From Volutella citrinella (lineage: Eukaryota; Ascomycota; Sordariomycetes; Hypocreales; Nectriaceae), in contig JAWZSP010000001.1 in assembly GCA_034401135.1 (NCBI GenBank), positions 5,828,001 to 5,892,000 of the forward strand: 64,000 nt of DNA. The letters are read 5' to 3'. This document shows positions 42,753 through 55,012 of this stretch, piece by piece. Position 1 is the stretch's first letter, and each line of letters starts with the position of its first letter. A program made the translations under genes and the position numbers. The notes under the pieces are model-generated. The model saw only the letters and a program-made list of their open reading frames with translations, made no database searches and had not been told where the DNA came from.

Positions 42753-44832
42753 CTAAACTAATGTGACTGCCTGCAGTGATGCGAAATCACCTCCCTCCAG
42801 GTGCTCCTGTGACATGAGCAGAAACCCCAGTCGCTTCATGCCCCTCTCCGTTGGCGTCACAATCAATGCATGATAAACATACGAGTCTGGGTCAGTCTCG
42901 TCGAGTCGCTTCGTCTTTGTAACGAGCAAGGCAAACAGCTCGATGCTGGCGATGTAGGCGGCAGACGCCTCATGCGAACGGTCAATTGTATCGAATCCAG
43001 CGTAGCAGCTGCGGTCCGAGGCCTCGCCACCACGCACCTGGAGAAGCATATGTCCGGTAGGGCCCTTTGACTCGGAGAGCTCCATGGGGAGCAGGGGCGC
43101 ATTCATCTTGATCCAGCCGTCCTTTACTCTGCCAAAGGGATTCTCTCCGTCAACGTCGACATGCGTTTCGGTGATTTCGGCGATGTTGACCGCCTCGGAG
43201 CGGAAGCCAGCCGCAGGGATGCCGTCGATGGATGCCCAGGACCACGACGGCGCCCGGTACTCGTCAGTTGCGTGGCAACTCAAGCCCTGCCAGCAGAGGC
43301 CCTCATGGAGGGAGCGCTTCCACAGCCCGGCGACGTACTCGTCGTCTAGTAGCTTCTCGTATATCTTGACGATGCCCGAAAGCGCGGGGAACTTGTCGGA
43401 CTTGATGGTGAGCTTGCGCGGCCCGTACGCCCAGAGCATCTGGTACCATTGGTTGAGAAAGCTTTCCGGGGAGTCATCTACTGCACCGCGCGAATACGTG
43501 GCCTCCTGCATCAGCTTCCCGTCTCCCAACTCCGAGGCGTAATGGTACCGGTACGGAAGCGTCAGGCCGTTCTCGGCAATGGTTCCCTTGAGGCACTCGA
43601 AATAGATCTGCTTCTTTGCAAAGTGCAGCACGCGGCGCGAGAGGGCGCGTTCCTGGAACCCCCAGGCCCGCTCCGTAAGGGGTTCTTTTCTCATGTCGAC
43701 GTGGTAATTCTTGATGAATTCCGTGGCCAGCGGCTCCGCAGTCGCCATCAGCGTGCCGCTCGCACCGCCCACAGAGCGGTAGGAAATGCTCACGCTCCTG
43801 GGAGGCTCGCGGGCGAAGAAAAGGCCCGTCTCGCGATCGTCCGCGCCTGTCGCCGAGATAGTGAGGTATGCGTTGGCGTAAACCGCCGCCATGCGTGCAG
43901 ACTCTCGTTCCCAGTCCTCCGTGTCGTCCTGGCAGATGCAGAGACCGTCGATCCACATGTACTGCACGCCTAACATGCGGGCCAGAGCGACAGCATCCCG
44001 AAACGTTGGGGGGAGGGATGCAGCATCGATGCCTTGCTTCTTCTCGGTCATGTTGGACCGTGTGGTCATGTCCTGCTTTGCGCCGTTGCCCCAGCAGTAG
44101 CTGAGCGCAATGTACTTGCCCCTGGCTGGCTCTTTGCTGGACGTCTCAATCAGCCGGACCTTGTCCGCGTCGCTTGTGCCCACGTCGATGACTCGAGACG
44201 GCAAGAGATCACTGCCTTTGGCGCAGTGCTCATGCTCGTCGCATGTCGATACCCAGCCTTTGATGCGCTCCAGCAGTCCTTCGTCAATCTTTTCCTGGAT
44301 TGGTCTCCCCTTGAACACGTCTGCAATGGGATCGCCTGGAACGGTCAGAGACTTAGAATCCGGTCATGGTCTGGCAACACTTACAATAATCTGCCCCGAA
44401 ACCGATAGTCGCCAAGGGAATCACGACTTTTCCCTCTCGCCAAGTGGCGTTGCACAACACCCAGATACCGTCTTCGTCGTCTGGGCGTTTGGTGACGTAC
44501 ATATCGAACTTGGGCCGGGCCAGCATGATGCCCAGGATGGGCTCGTCGAGAGCCGCGATATCGGAGAGGACGGCATCTGCCTGATGTTTGACGAGGCCGC
44601 ACAAGTCGCATCCGCTTTGCGCCGACTTTTCTAGGCTCTCAACGTCCTGATAAAACTTGAAGCCGAGGGCGTCGAGGGTGCCTTTTACGCCGCGGTTCTT
44701 GTACAGCTGGTGAAAGCTCGGCCTGCCGCTCAAGGTTCGAGCGTACACGTCCTCGGGAAACGGCGGAAGCTCGTCATAATGGGCTGTTATGTATTCGCAG
44801 AGGCCGCACAGAGGAGACATCGTGTGAAGCAT
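42753..44832 (-). CDS. HET-domain (heterokaryon incompatibility) protein
   Basis: Two exons, 44385-44832 and 42753-44335, give about 676 residues (672 if the second ATG, MSPLCGLCEYI, is used). The N-terminal segment has paired cysteines (MSPLCGLC, GCDLCGLVKHQAD), a common prefix in HET proteins. The HET domain runs from about residue 200 with GKYIALSYCWGNG, LPPTFRDAVALARMLGVQYM, WIDGLCICQDDTEDW and RMAAVYANAYLTISATGA, all diagnostic blocks. LTERAWGFQERALSRRVLHF follows. HET domains trigger cell death after fusion of incompatible hyphae or downstream of NLR sensing. The remaining C-terminal half, with ALSGIVKIYEKLLDDEYVAG and YRAPSWSWASIDG, is the usual extension of such proteins. No NACHT or membrane segment is seen. 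Confidence 0.92.
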
Positions 44833-46754
44833 CAGGTTGATGATTCTTGAGCGAAATAGCGAGACACCGACGAATCTCACGCTATATACTACGTAGTCCT
44901 GCTTACGAGCAGGGATCTTACCCCACTGGGCTGACCCAAGGCATCCATCATCACCGTCTTGCACAGCCAGTATTGCCGCATCTGGAATGATTGGCCACAG
45001 TTTGGGGTGCATCACGTGTTGAAGAATGGGTGCCTGTCGGACCATGTCATCCAGAGTAGGACAGCATTTCCGAATGGATGACTGACAAGGCGTCCTGCCC
45101 TAGGATTTGTGGGGCGTAAGGCGTCAGGATATCCCAAGGTCAGTGTTGGATAAGAGAAGCAGGGTGCTTGTCAGCTTAGGGCAAGGGTAGGGTGTTGGGT
45201 GACCTGTACACTTGATTACAGCAGAGTCGGGCATGCGACATGGGGACAGCCCTCGGCCCGTTTCGAGGAGACAGAACTGTGCCGGACACCACCGCCGTAC
45301 TCGCTGACTTTTCGCCGTCGACACCTGGGTACAATTATCCCTCTATCTACCAGTCTCTTGCTCAGGCTTCAGGCGTTCGAGTCCCTCCGGCTCCAGGTAC
45401 AATAGAGAAGAGACTGTTCTGAACTCGACGAGCTCGTTAGAGCCACGGGTTTCAATCACGTGGAATGTGGCCTCGTTGAAAGAAAGCCCAAGAGCTAACT
45501 TTGGCACACCCGGGGCAAGGCTGCTCTCCGGCAAGTACACAATTGAGAAATTTCGGACCGGTTTTTCCAGGATGCTCTTCAACATGCGATCGCTGCGGCT
45601 CTATATATCCGCGCTGCCAAAGACCTGGTTCCCTTGTGTCGTCATGATGGTGCAGTGTTTGTGCTACTTGGTTGAGTCGAGATTAGTTGAGCGAGTTCAT
45701 TGGCCAAGCCAAGCTACAGGGCTGTGGTCGTCCTTGTATGGCATACTTGTAGGTCATTCCCAAGTCTGAATTGATGCCGTGTCCAATGTGGTGGCGTAAA
45801 TTGTGGTATTGTGGTAACTTGTTTCTCACTGATGGTAATATGGGGCTCTAATACTTTGAAGCAGGATTGACTGCAACAAGAAAAGCTTCGTCGTTCGATT
45901 GTATCGCATCTTGTCACTCGTCAGCCAATTGCATCACGCCAAGATGTAGTTAGCATTCACGGAATGTTTGTAACTCAGATTCCGACTATAGAAACGTATT
46001 AGAGAGCTCGAGGCCTGCATTTAGACAAGAAACATAATTCTTATGGCCAGTACAGGTTCGGACAAGAGGGCGAAAATCATAGAATTGAGGTGATCCGATG
46101 TATCTAACAGTGTGATTTGTCTTTATAGACTGTGTCGCTACACTGTACGCCGTCGACTTGTTCGGAAGGCGCCTTCCCTCACACTGCGTCCTTCACCACA
46201 ATTCACGCTCACCTTTCATCCCTCACAAAGTGAGCTCATTTCCTCCGCACGATCAACTTATTCTCTGTTCACAGCTGACGCCGAGGTATTGACGTATAGG
46301 GACCGGCGATATCTTCCTTAACTTCACCAGTCTGCAAACCCGTTCGTCTGGCGTAAGACCGGAACGCTAAGGGAAACATCCATCGAGAAGCGAAGGTGGA
46401 AGGCCGAGCAACGCCTACGAATTCCCTTATAGCCTGAATCCCCAAACTGGCTCGCTTCACGACGATCTCGGCTCCGCTTCGTGTGTCTACTCGGTTCTGT
46501 CACTGGGTGCCAGGGTTGCTAGCCTCTTGGCAAGCAGTGTTATCTTATCTCCATTGCCGGGGCAGTTGCTCGCCTGCGATGCCGCATCCCCAACTTGACT
46601 CTGCAACCTTTGCCACGGTCCCAATGCCGCTGCGGCTGATTGACCCAAGAGACACTTACCGGCCTTATCTCAAACACGGCATCCGCCACAGAGGCTCAAA
46701 CGCCCAGAGACTCCAGACATACCCCTCACCGGCCCCTGACTCCCCCTTCGCGCA
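44833..46754. promoter_or_regulatory. Divergent promoter region between HET gene and Zn2Cys6 regulator
   Basis: About 1.9 kb. The first 200 bp keep the HET frame open to 45045 but look non-coding. A small minus-strand frame at 45343-45585 is listed separately. From about 45780 to 46480 the DNA is AT-richer and shows no gene. Confidence 0.45.
45343..45585 (-). CDS. Small open frame, possible gene or relic
   Basis: 80 residues starting MLKSILEKPVRNFSIVYLPE and containing LALGLSFNEATFHVIETRG, with balanced composition and plausible beta-strand/helix alternation, unlike the Arg/Ser/Pro-rich noise around it. No signal peptide, no domain known to me. A TATA-like atatata is only about 18 bases upstream of the ATG, too close for a normal leader, so this may be an internal piece of a larger spliced or decayed gene. 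Confidence 0.25.
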   Translation of the reverse strand: MLKSILEKPVRNFSIVYLPESSLAPGVPKLALGLSFNEATFHVIETRGSNELVEFRTVSSLLYLEPEGLERLKPEQETGR

Positions 46755-49115
46755 ATGAGTGATCAGGCGCAGTCCGACAGCGGCGGACGCAAGTATCGCT
46801 CAAAGAAGCAGAGGCCTTGCGACCTCTGTCGCGCGAGAAAGATTCAATGCAAGCTGAGAGCCGAGAGGACAGGGTGTGAGCTGTGCCAGCGCCTCCAACG
46901 CCAGTGCACATTTGTCCTGGGCCCCGTGAGGAGGAAGCGGCGGCCCATGGGGAACGGTGGCGCAGCAGCAGACGACAGGACAAACAGAATGGAAGACATG
47001 AGCAATCCCGGTGTTTTGGGCAACGCCGAGATGCAGATAGCCGACGTGGAGATGGAAGGCGATGACGCGGCATTGAATCTGGACTTGGACATGAGCAATC
47101 AGTTCTGGCTGTCCCACGACGAGTTTGATCAGCTCTTCAGCCCCCGTCAGGCGTCGAGCATGCTCCAGAACTGGAACACGTTGACATCTTCGGGATTGGC
47201 TGAATCTAATTTGGAACGGGTAGTGAACGGCAATGGAGACGACATCGGGGACGACGATGGCATGGAGAGGTCTGCCGTAAACGCAGAGGTTGCTACCGTG
47301 CAGAACGAACGAGAATCTCATGCTGTGTTACCGGTATTACAAGACACGCCAACGACGACAACCACCACGACGACATCTCCCCAGAGCATACGACGCTCAT
47401 CGGCATCAGACTGGCCTGCCGAGTTCTCACTGGAGGAGAAGAAAGGATATTCACACCACTTGATCGGGTTGTCGTGCGAGACAGACCCGTTCCTACTGCG
47501 GCATTACCGCTACGACTCACGCGACAACCACCACATGGCCCGGCTCGATTTTCGCAAAGTTGTCGACGGAAACAACCGCCCGCTTCAGTTCATGATGAGC
47601 GACGAGGCTATTTGGCAGGACGATGTTCACTTCACTGAAAAGACCTTGTCGAGCGAGGATGGCTCCGAGGCTGCGGACAAGGCCGCGTTGGACAAGATTG
47701 TCAACCCGGGTCTTGGGGCCCGTTTGATCAAGCTGTGAGTGAAGCTTACCGCTGGATGAAAACCACTGACAACATAGGTACACTCGCTTTGTGCATCCCC
47801 GATATCCAGTACTCTCGATGACCGACCTGCGGCGCATCCATACAGACGCAGACTGCACCCTTGCTCTGCCAATCGGCATCAAGAGCGCCGTCTACGCCCT
47901 CGCTGCGCCCTTTACCTTTTTGGACGACGAGCTCAGCGTGGAGAAGGGCTACTGGGACGTTCCCACGGACGAGCTGTGGGCCATTGCGCAGCGGAGCTAC
48001 CAACGCGCCAGCTGCCTGTCCCATCTCACGCTGCTCCAGCTTTGCCTGCTCCTGCTACTCATGCCCCCCCAGAACTGGGTGGTTGCGGAGCCCCCAAAGT
48101 TCTGGGCGCTATCCTGCTCCGCCGTCGCCATTGCAGAGAACCTAGGCGTCAATGTAGACCCCGCTGAGTGGCGGGTGCCGCGTGCAGAAGTCGTTTTGCG
48201 CAGGCGGCTGTGGTGGTTTACCTACATGGCGCATACCTGGCATGCGCTCGTCTGCGGCCGGCCCTCACATATCCACGACTCTAACTGGCACGTTTCTCAA
48301 CTCACGAGTGATGACTTTGAGCGCGGGGATGGCCACGAAGACGCCCAGGTTCTCTTGTCCATCGAGCAGCAGATTCCTATATGTCTGGCGCAGTACGAGC
48401 TTAGTCTCATCGCCGCCGACGTGCTCAGGGAATTCTATTCCATCAGAGCTGGCGCAGAGTGTTGCACACTGGCTACGCTCCTCACACGCGCTCAACCACT
48501 GCGGACTCGCATCGAGAGCTGGCGACAGACGCTCCCGCTGCTCTCAACGCCAGTGTGCGAGCTGGGGGAACAAGACTTTGACAATGGAGCAGTCCTTCGC
48601 CTGTCCCATCTAACGCTGGAAATCGCCATTTTCCGGGCCTTGCTGCGGCCACTTTCATATGATGCCGGACTTTCCGCCGAGCGGTGCCAAGAACCCTTTG
48701 TCACAATATTCGAAAATAGCTACGTGTGCGCCAACATCGCCACCGAGATGATATCTTCACTCCGGGCAAAGCACTTTGCACGGTTCTGGCCACATTGTAC
48801 GTACACTCCCCTATCCAGTAACCAGAACCGATATTGACCGAACTTGCAGACATGCGCTACAGTATGTGCTATATATCCAGCTTCATCCTGCTCAACTTTG
48901 CCCAGTCTACAACGAAGGACTTGGCAGTCCGAAACAAGGTGCTGCTCGACAAGTGGAGAGATACCCTCCGCACCCAGGCCAGGGCGTGGCCAATGGCTCG
49001 GCTGGCCACCATCAGGCTGGACGCTGTATTTTGGAAGGGGCTCAGGCTCGCGATTCATGGCGTCGGGCCGGACAGCCCGGCAATGCAGCTCCTCGAGGAA
49101 ACAGAGACGGCCTAG
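46755..49115 (+). CDS. Zn2Cys6 transcription factor, Dal81-like DNA-binding head
   Basis: Three exons (46755-47734, 47778-48796, 48850-49115) give 754 residues. The zinc cluster is C22-C25-C32-C41-C44-C51 (RPCDLCRARKIQC, then CELCQRLQRQCTF), followed by a basic RRKRRP. The tail CTFxxGPxRRKRRP resembles Dal81/TamA-like regulators of nitrogen use, but similarity of this short head is weak evidence. Residues 70-230 are acidic and disordered, with a Thr run. The fungal_trans regulatory domain runs from LYTRFVHPRYPVLSM through RRRLWWFTYMAHTWHALVCG to the C-terminus. The last exon encodes MCYISSFILLNFAQST, typical of the end of this domain. The gene lies 1.1 kb from the monooxygenase gene that ends toward it, making it the best local candidate regulator of that pair. 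Confidence 0.92.
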
Positions 49116-50255
49116 TGATGCATGGCGCCGTACCGCTACACGGCCCCCAGAAGCACCTGAACGCCAATGAAGTCCTCAAGCTCGCAGTTCTTGTCCGGGG
49201 TGTGGCTCAGGTTGATGTCCATTGAAGCTTTCGTCGTATTTGTCATCGTGTTGACGCTGCCGGCTCATCGTCCCGAGCGCCTGGAGACAGCACATGACGC
49301 CAAGGAGGCCATAGATGTAATTACCGGCCGCCCGTGGGCTGCGTATCGAGATGCGAGCCCATTATGACGGGTGCGCCCGGAATTCTTGCCGGGCCTGACG
49401 ACGAAGATGCTGCCCATTTAGTCGACTGTCACTTTGCAGCCAACAGCCTCTGTCTCTTGATCAGCCAGTTGCGGACCTTTTGTCGCCATCGTTGAGCGAG
49501 GCGAGTCAGTCTTGTTTCTGTCGGAAGCCTGTTCGTTGAGTGAATTGATTCTCTTTTATTTTCAGCATTGACTCTCTCACTGACTCACCGTATCGATGCG
49601 CCTGCCAAAGTTGCAAGTGCCATGGATTGAGTCCGTTAGCCTCGCCGCATTGACGCGCAGCGCGAAGGCCGGGGCCTTTTCCGAGGCTATTCTTCTGGAG
49701 ACGCGTGATGCATCGTGAGAGCTGCGAGGACTATGTTCGGGTATCAACACGCCGGACAAGGTGCCGTCTCATAAACAAAGGCGTCACCACGTCAGCCATC
49801 GATTCCTTATCATTGACTGTGGAGAACTCTGGCTCGCCCCCGCTTGTACCAGCACGCCGATTGGAGGGCAACTCGGACGGGCGATTGCAACGGCCGTGGA
49901 TGTGGGGATGGGCTGGGGAAGCTGGTGCGCTTAATGAGGGTTGGCGCTGAGTGCTGCAACGACAAGCATGGTATCCAATGCCAGGCATAGCGAGCGACAA
50001 CATCCTACAGTCTTGGGACGATTGGCCATGTGGGTTATCCTGCCAAGACTTGCCCTGACATTCAGAGAGCTCTCTTGCAGTTTCACGTTGGCAGGCTAGC
50101 AGGCTTGATCGAGATGACACTGTTGGATATCGCTAATCCATACTTCAACTCCCGTGCCTTCATCCTCACGTCAAGCCAGGCCGTGGCAATGTCCTCACAC
50201 GTACGAATTTCGACTGATTCCCCAAGCCCCCACAGCCACTGCGGAAACCTGATGT
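49116..50255. other. Intergenic region between convergent genes
   Basis: 1.1 kb of 3' flank from both sides, as the regulator (+) and monooxygenase (-) genes converge. Small frames (49705-49950 and shadows) have no recognisable content. Confidence 0.4.
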
Positions 50256-52084
50256 CTATACCAAGACCTTGCTGAAATACTCCTCGATCCAATCCCCTTC
50301 CAGAGGCCCGGTACATCCAACTAGACCATCAGGCCGGAGAATAATCACCGATCCTTTAGCCGCATCAACACCAAACTTGCCTTGCGCGGCGCCCGACGGA
50401 TCAAAATACAAGTCCCCAAACGGCCTCATCCCCAAGGCCTCGTACGGCGAACAACCCACTGTCGAGCACAGCGTGACCCATCCTACCGCCTCGTGCATCG
50501 AGAGCGCCTTTCCTTGTGCCGAGAGGAACTCGCGCAGCCCGAGGAGCGCTGGTCGGGCAGAGCTGACGTTGCCGGCACATACGACGACCCAGAACTTGGC
50601 AATGTTGCGTGTGACGCGCTGGAAGCGCACCTGCTGGCTCGTGCCAGGCACTGTGAGCTGTACGTCTGGCGGCCGGCTGCCAGGCACCATGGCCAGCTCG
50701 ACTCTGGCGGCCTGGTTGAGAACATTCGCCGGGTACGAGATGCCGAGGCCCGTGTTGAACGACGCAGCCTGCTCAAAGATTTCGCCCAGCAGCAGGTACG
50801 GGTCAGCTGTCTTGTCGCCCGTGTACCAGCTAGGCCACTTGTGGGACATGAGGATGGAGATGTCCTTGTCGTAGTCGATGAGCTTCTGCACGGCCGTCAT
50901 GCGCTCGGGCGAGTACGACTGCAGAACCTCTGGCTTTACGAGGCCGCGGATGTGGAGAGCCAGCTTCCAGCCGAGGTTGGCGGCGTCGTGGATGCCCGTG
51001 TTGAGGCCCTGCGCGGCGCCACTGCTGTGGGTGTGTGCCGCGTCTCCGCAGAGGAAGATGCGGTCCTTTGTCGAAAATGTTTTGGCCATGCGCTGCCCGA
51101 TGGTGTAGAGCGTCCACCAATGGATCTCGTTGAACTTGACCTTGAACGGCTTCATGCACTCGATTGCTTCCATCTCGGCCACCTCCTGTGTGACGCCGTC
51201 CGGATACTTGGCCGCAATCTCGTCGCTGTACGCGTAGCCGATTCGGGTGGCGCCATGGTCCAGCGGCGCCCAGAGGACGTTGCCATGCGTCTTGCTCTCG
51301 ATGGCACTGGTCACGATTAGCATCACTAGCCATGATGTGCCAGGCTCACTCACCCGTAAGAGCGGTTCAGGGGCATATCCGTCTCGACAATGCCATCAAT
51401 ACGGATCCACTTGTCCTCCGTTGTGTCGCCCTCAAAGGGAATGTCGGCGTGTCTGCGAACAAAGCTGCGGCCTCCGTCGGCGCCGATGAGATATTTGCTC
51501 TTGAGCTGGAACGTCCTGTTGGTGCGCTTGTCGGTGAATGTGGACGTGACAGCGTGCGAGCCAATGGGAAGCGACTCGTCGACTTTGAAGTCGATGCATT
51601 GTATCGCCTGGAAGTAGGATGCGCCAAGAGACTCGAGCTTCTCGCGAAAGATGTCCTCTGTGTACATCTGGCGCAGGACCAGAGTAAAGTCATAGCTGGT
51701 GTCTCTAATGTTCTCCATAAAGGTCCAGACTCTGCCAGGCACACTGCGACAGTTAGACCCGTTTGGCAGCTATCGGGGAACTTACGCGACTCACACTCGT
51801 TGGCCGTCCTTGTACGTCACACTCGTCCGACACGCAAAACCCAGCTGTAGCATCGGCTCAATGAGATCGAGCTGGTCCAGCTGCTCCGTCGTTCTGGGAA
51901 ACAGCGCGATGGCGCGGCCGTATGCGTCCTGCGTCTCCTTTTCGTACTGTTCCAGGACGCAGGCTGACACGCCAAACCGTCGCAGCTGGTAGGCCATGAG
52001 GAGGCCAACGGGCCCGCCACCCACAATGACCACGTCGTACGCGGCCGTCTCGCCGTCTGGTGTCTTGACTGTCTTTTTCGTCAT
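50256..52084 (-). CDS. FAD-dependent aromatic hydroxylase, phenol 2-monooxygenase type
   Basis: Three exons (51795-52084, 51354-51743, 50256-51306) with introns of 51 and 47 nt give 576 residues. The FAD-binding GxGxxG is at residues 22-27 (DVVIVGGGPVGLLMAYQL). The conserved DG block is seen as LIGADGGRSFVRRH. The second FAD motif is FLCGDAAHTHSSGAAQGLN with the GD near residue 314, followed by GIHDAANLGWKLA. The C-terminal 170 residues (NQAARVELAMVPGSRPPDV to GSVIILRPDGLVG) are the thioredoxin-like dimerisation domain of phenol hydroxylases. Enzymes of this family use NADPH and O2 to add a hydroxyl group to phenols or hydroxybenzoates in the cytosol. The substrate is not deducible. The gene shares its promoter with the MFS carrier on the other strand. 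Confidence 0.93.
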
Positions 52085-52927
52085 GTTTGCGATGGCTTGC
52101 TTGTGCAATGTGAGGCTTGTTCAAGGATAAAAATAATGTCTTTATACCAGAGGCTCGCTTTGTTCTGACAGCATCTCGACTGATGGCGGCGCTCGCCGAC
52201 GGTCACCTTGGTAGCCGGCGTAGATGCGGCAAAGGACGGCCAGGACTAGTCTGGGCCCGGTGCCCGTCATGTCGGTAGTCTGGTGCCACACGGTCTTCGG
52301 CCGATATTAGATCAAGAAATGCTCATCCGTTTACAACCGCACTGGCGAGCCGAAAATGCAGGTGTCCAATCCCGCAGCACCTTGGCATGTCTCGCTGTGT
52401 CGCTACGGCCGAGCGTTATGGCCGGGCCGTCAGAGATAAGGGTGGGCCGAACGATGGCCGTCGACGGGCGATATGCCCCAGGTTCGCGATAAGATGCCTC
52501 ATCTCACGTCTCCACAACGTCCACGATAAGAACCAGATGCTATGCCAATCAACGTCGTCGCCAGGGCGATAAGCACCAGATGGCCGTCTCTTGCCAGGGC
52601 GATATTGTGTGGAGACGAGCAGCGACCTGGCCCGGCGCTATCATGTCTGACCGTCAACCCTATCATTGGTTCTGCTTGTCATGCTGGCAAGCACCCCGCG
52701 TAGACGTCTCGTTGACCCCGGTCTGCCTTCCAGGGTGTTACCAAGTCATCGGATACATTGCTGGTTCTGATAACGTCGCTGTCGGTGCAATAATAAATCA
52801 GCATAGAAAGGCCGTGATCGTCCTCGTTTGTTGTCAACACACAGTTAGGCATTCTCAGCCATTTGAGCTCAAAAAATCTGCCATTGGCCAGCACTTGATC
52901 GTCAGCAATTACTTCCAGTCACTCAAC
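52085..52927. promoter_or_regulatory. Bidirectional promoter of monooxygenase and MFS carrier
   Basis: 843 bp between two divergent start codons. It contains four GATAAG sites in 139 bp (listed separately), a GATAAC at 52769-52774, and a TATAAA on the minus strand at 52141-52146, about 57 bp before the monooxygenase ATG. The 12-mer gccagggcgata occurs twice (52560-52571 and 52593-52604). The frame of the carrier is open upstream to 52580 but no ATG with coding-like sequence exists there, so the ATG at 52928 is preferred. Confidence 0.6.
52435..52573. promoter_or_regulatory. Cluster of four GATAAG sites
   Basis: GATAAG occurs at 52435-52440, 52488-52493, 52525-52530 and 52568-52573, all in the same orientation, 37-53 bp apart. 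Fungal GATA activators such as AreA/Nit2 bind HGATAR and act best at closely spaced sites. The first is AGATAAG, a perfect HGATAR; the other three are CGATAAG. A fifth, TGATAA, is at 52768-52773. Confidence 0.6.
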
Positions 52928-54444
52928 ATGACACTCACTGCCGAAGAAAAAACGGCCAAGGCGATCGACGCCTCAAGCCCCACGGCCGGCAGCCTCGTCA
53001 TGGAGCCGACAAGTGCCATTGACCCCATCATTCACAAGCGCGTCATGCTGAAACTCGACACGGTCGTCATGGGCTGCTTTGGCGTCATGTACCTGCTCGC
53101 AAACCTCGACCGGAACAACCTGGGCAACACCAACATCATGGGCCTGCCCCAGGACCTCAAGCTCAAGGGGAACCAGTTTGGCAACGCCGTCACCCTCTTC
53201 TTCGCCACATACGTCGCCTTTGAGGCGCCCTGTTCCATTGCCCTGAAAGTGGTTGGTCCCAAGAACCTGCTGTCGGTGTGCATGCTCGGATGGGGCGTGA
53301 CATGTCTGGGCATGGGCTTCATCAAGAACGTGCACCAGTTGTACGCCTGCCGTCTGCTCATCGGCCTGTTCGAGGCTGGCCTCATCCCGTGCATCAACGC
53401 GTACATCGGCATGGTCTACCTCCGATCCGAAATGTCTGTCCGGTCGGCCATCATGTACGGCTTCAGTGCTTTTGCCGGTGCCGTAGGTGGTCTCCTTGCC
53501 TCGGCCGTCTCCAACGTCACAGCGGGTGGCCTGCCGTCTTGGTCGTGGCTGTTCATCATTGAAGGCATCATCACGATTGCATGCGTGCCAGTCATCTATG
53601 CCATCTTCCCCAAGGATCCCCGCACTGCCTGGTTCTTCAACGAAGAGGAGCGTCAGGTCATGCGACTCCGATTCGAGCTCAACCCGCACCTGTCGATGGA
53701 GGACACGTTTTCCTGGGCAAAGGTTGCCAGCGCCTTCAAGGACCCCAAGATGTACCTGCATGCCGTTCTTGAGTTTGCCGTTACCCTGTCTCTCTTCAGC
53801 TTCATGACTTTCCTCCCCGCCATCATCCGTGGCTTGGGGTATGCCAGTGTTCACGCACAGCTTCTCACCGTTCCCATTTACGTATGGGCCACGGTTTCGT
53901 ATCTGTTCATTGGCTGGTGGTCAGACAGGGTTGGGCTCCGAAGTCCCTTTATCCTGGGGGCCTGCATCTTCCTGATTGTTGGTTACGGCATGAATATCAG
54001 CAGCATGTCTCTGGGTGTCCGCCTAGCCGCCGTCTTTGTGCTGGGCACTGGTGTCTACGCAACTGTAAGTCCACCAACCGACGAAACAACTTGGATTCTG
54101 ATACTCTGCAGGCCGGCCTTTCCATCGTCTGGCTCAACAGCAACTTTGCCGGCCACTTTAAGCGCGCCACTGCTCTGGGCATGGTCTACAGCGTCGGCAA
54201 CAGCTCGGGCATCGTTGTTGGCCAAATCTTCAGGGCTACCGATGCGCCCCGATATATGATGGGGTCTCGCATAACCATGGGCTTCGCCGCGCTTGGCATG
54301 GTTCTCGTCGCCGCTCAGGTTCTTGCACTGCGCCACGTGAACAAGAAGCGCCAGGAGAGACTGATGGCGCGCCAGCCGGGGTCAGAGATGGATACGGCAA
54401 AGGAGTACACTGACTACGATGACAGCTTTGTGTATAATCTGTAG
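52928..54444 (+). CDS. MFS transporter, ACS/Dal5 (anion:cation symporter) family
   Basis: Two exons (52928-54064 and 54112-54444) give 489 residues with about 12 membrane helices. The first helix region reads MGCFGVMYLLANLDRNNLGN, the LDR[N/S]N motif characteristic of ACS permeases (allantoate, pantothenate, nicotinate and organic-anion carriers). ACRLLIGLFEAGLIPCINAY is the conserved helix-4/5 block. The central loop (FPKDPRTAWFFNEEERQVM) is also typical. It sits in the plasma membrane and takes up an organic anion with protons. Divergent transcription with the aromatic hydroxylase suggests its substrate feeds that enzyme, for instance an aromatic acid; this is inference. Confidence 0.93.
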
Positions 54445-55012
54445 GGCAGGAGGGGTGGTCAGCTACGAACGTAATGTAATTCGATGGGATGGTAGAGGTG
54501 AGAGGACAGGACGGCTCACCGTCGATGATGCAAGACTGGCTCTACTAATAGTTACGCCATGTCTTGGACCAAGGACCCGGTCGCTGAATATTAGTTTTAG
54601 CTTGCTTGCTTCCATCGCCAGTGCGAAAGTAGACGGGGGATGTTCAAGTCTCGGGAATTCGCGGGATTAAGGCCTCCGGTTCAAGGGCCCATGAATAGAA
54701 CGACAGGCTTGATTTCTTTCTCTAGACCGAATCGATCAGCCTGTTGGGAAATGTTGTAATCTGTGACAGGGCCTCGCGACGGCGGGGATGATGTGCGGCC
54801 AGCTGGGAAGGTGGTAGTCGACACCCTGATGCCGCACATCCTCATTTCTACAGTGGTCTCATGCACATCTGTGCCAGCATCAGCTGACCGACTGACCCCA
54901 CCCGGTGTGCTTGTTGTCAGCCAGGCACTTCATTTCATACAGACTCACCCTCATCAGCCTCAAGAAGCGAAGACACGGCTTCAGACTTGGCCTTCCCTTC
55001 ACTACCCTTGCC
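54445..55012. other. Intergenic region before the F-box gene
   Basis: 568 bp with 3' flank of the MFS gene and the promoter of the F-box gene. The F-box frame stays open to 54905 but lacks a better start. Nothing else seen. Confidence 0.4.
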
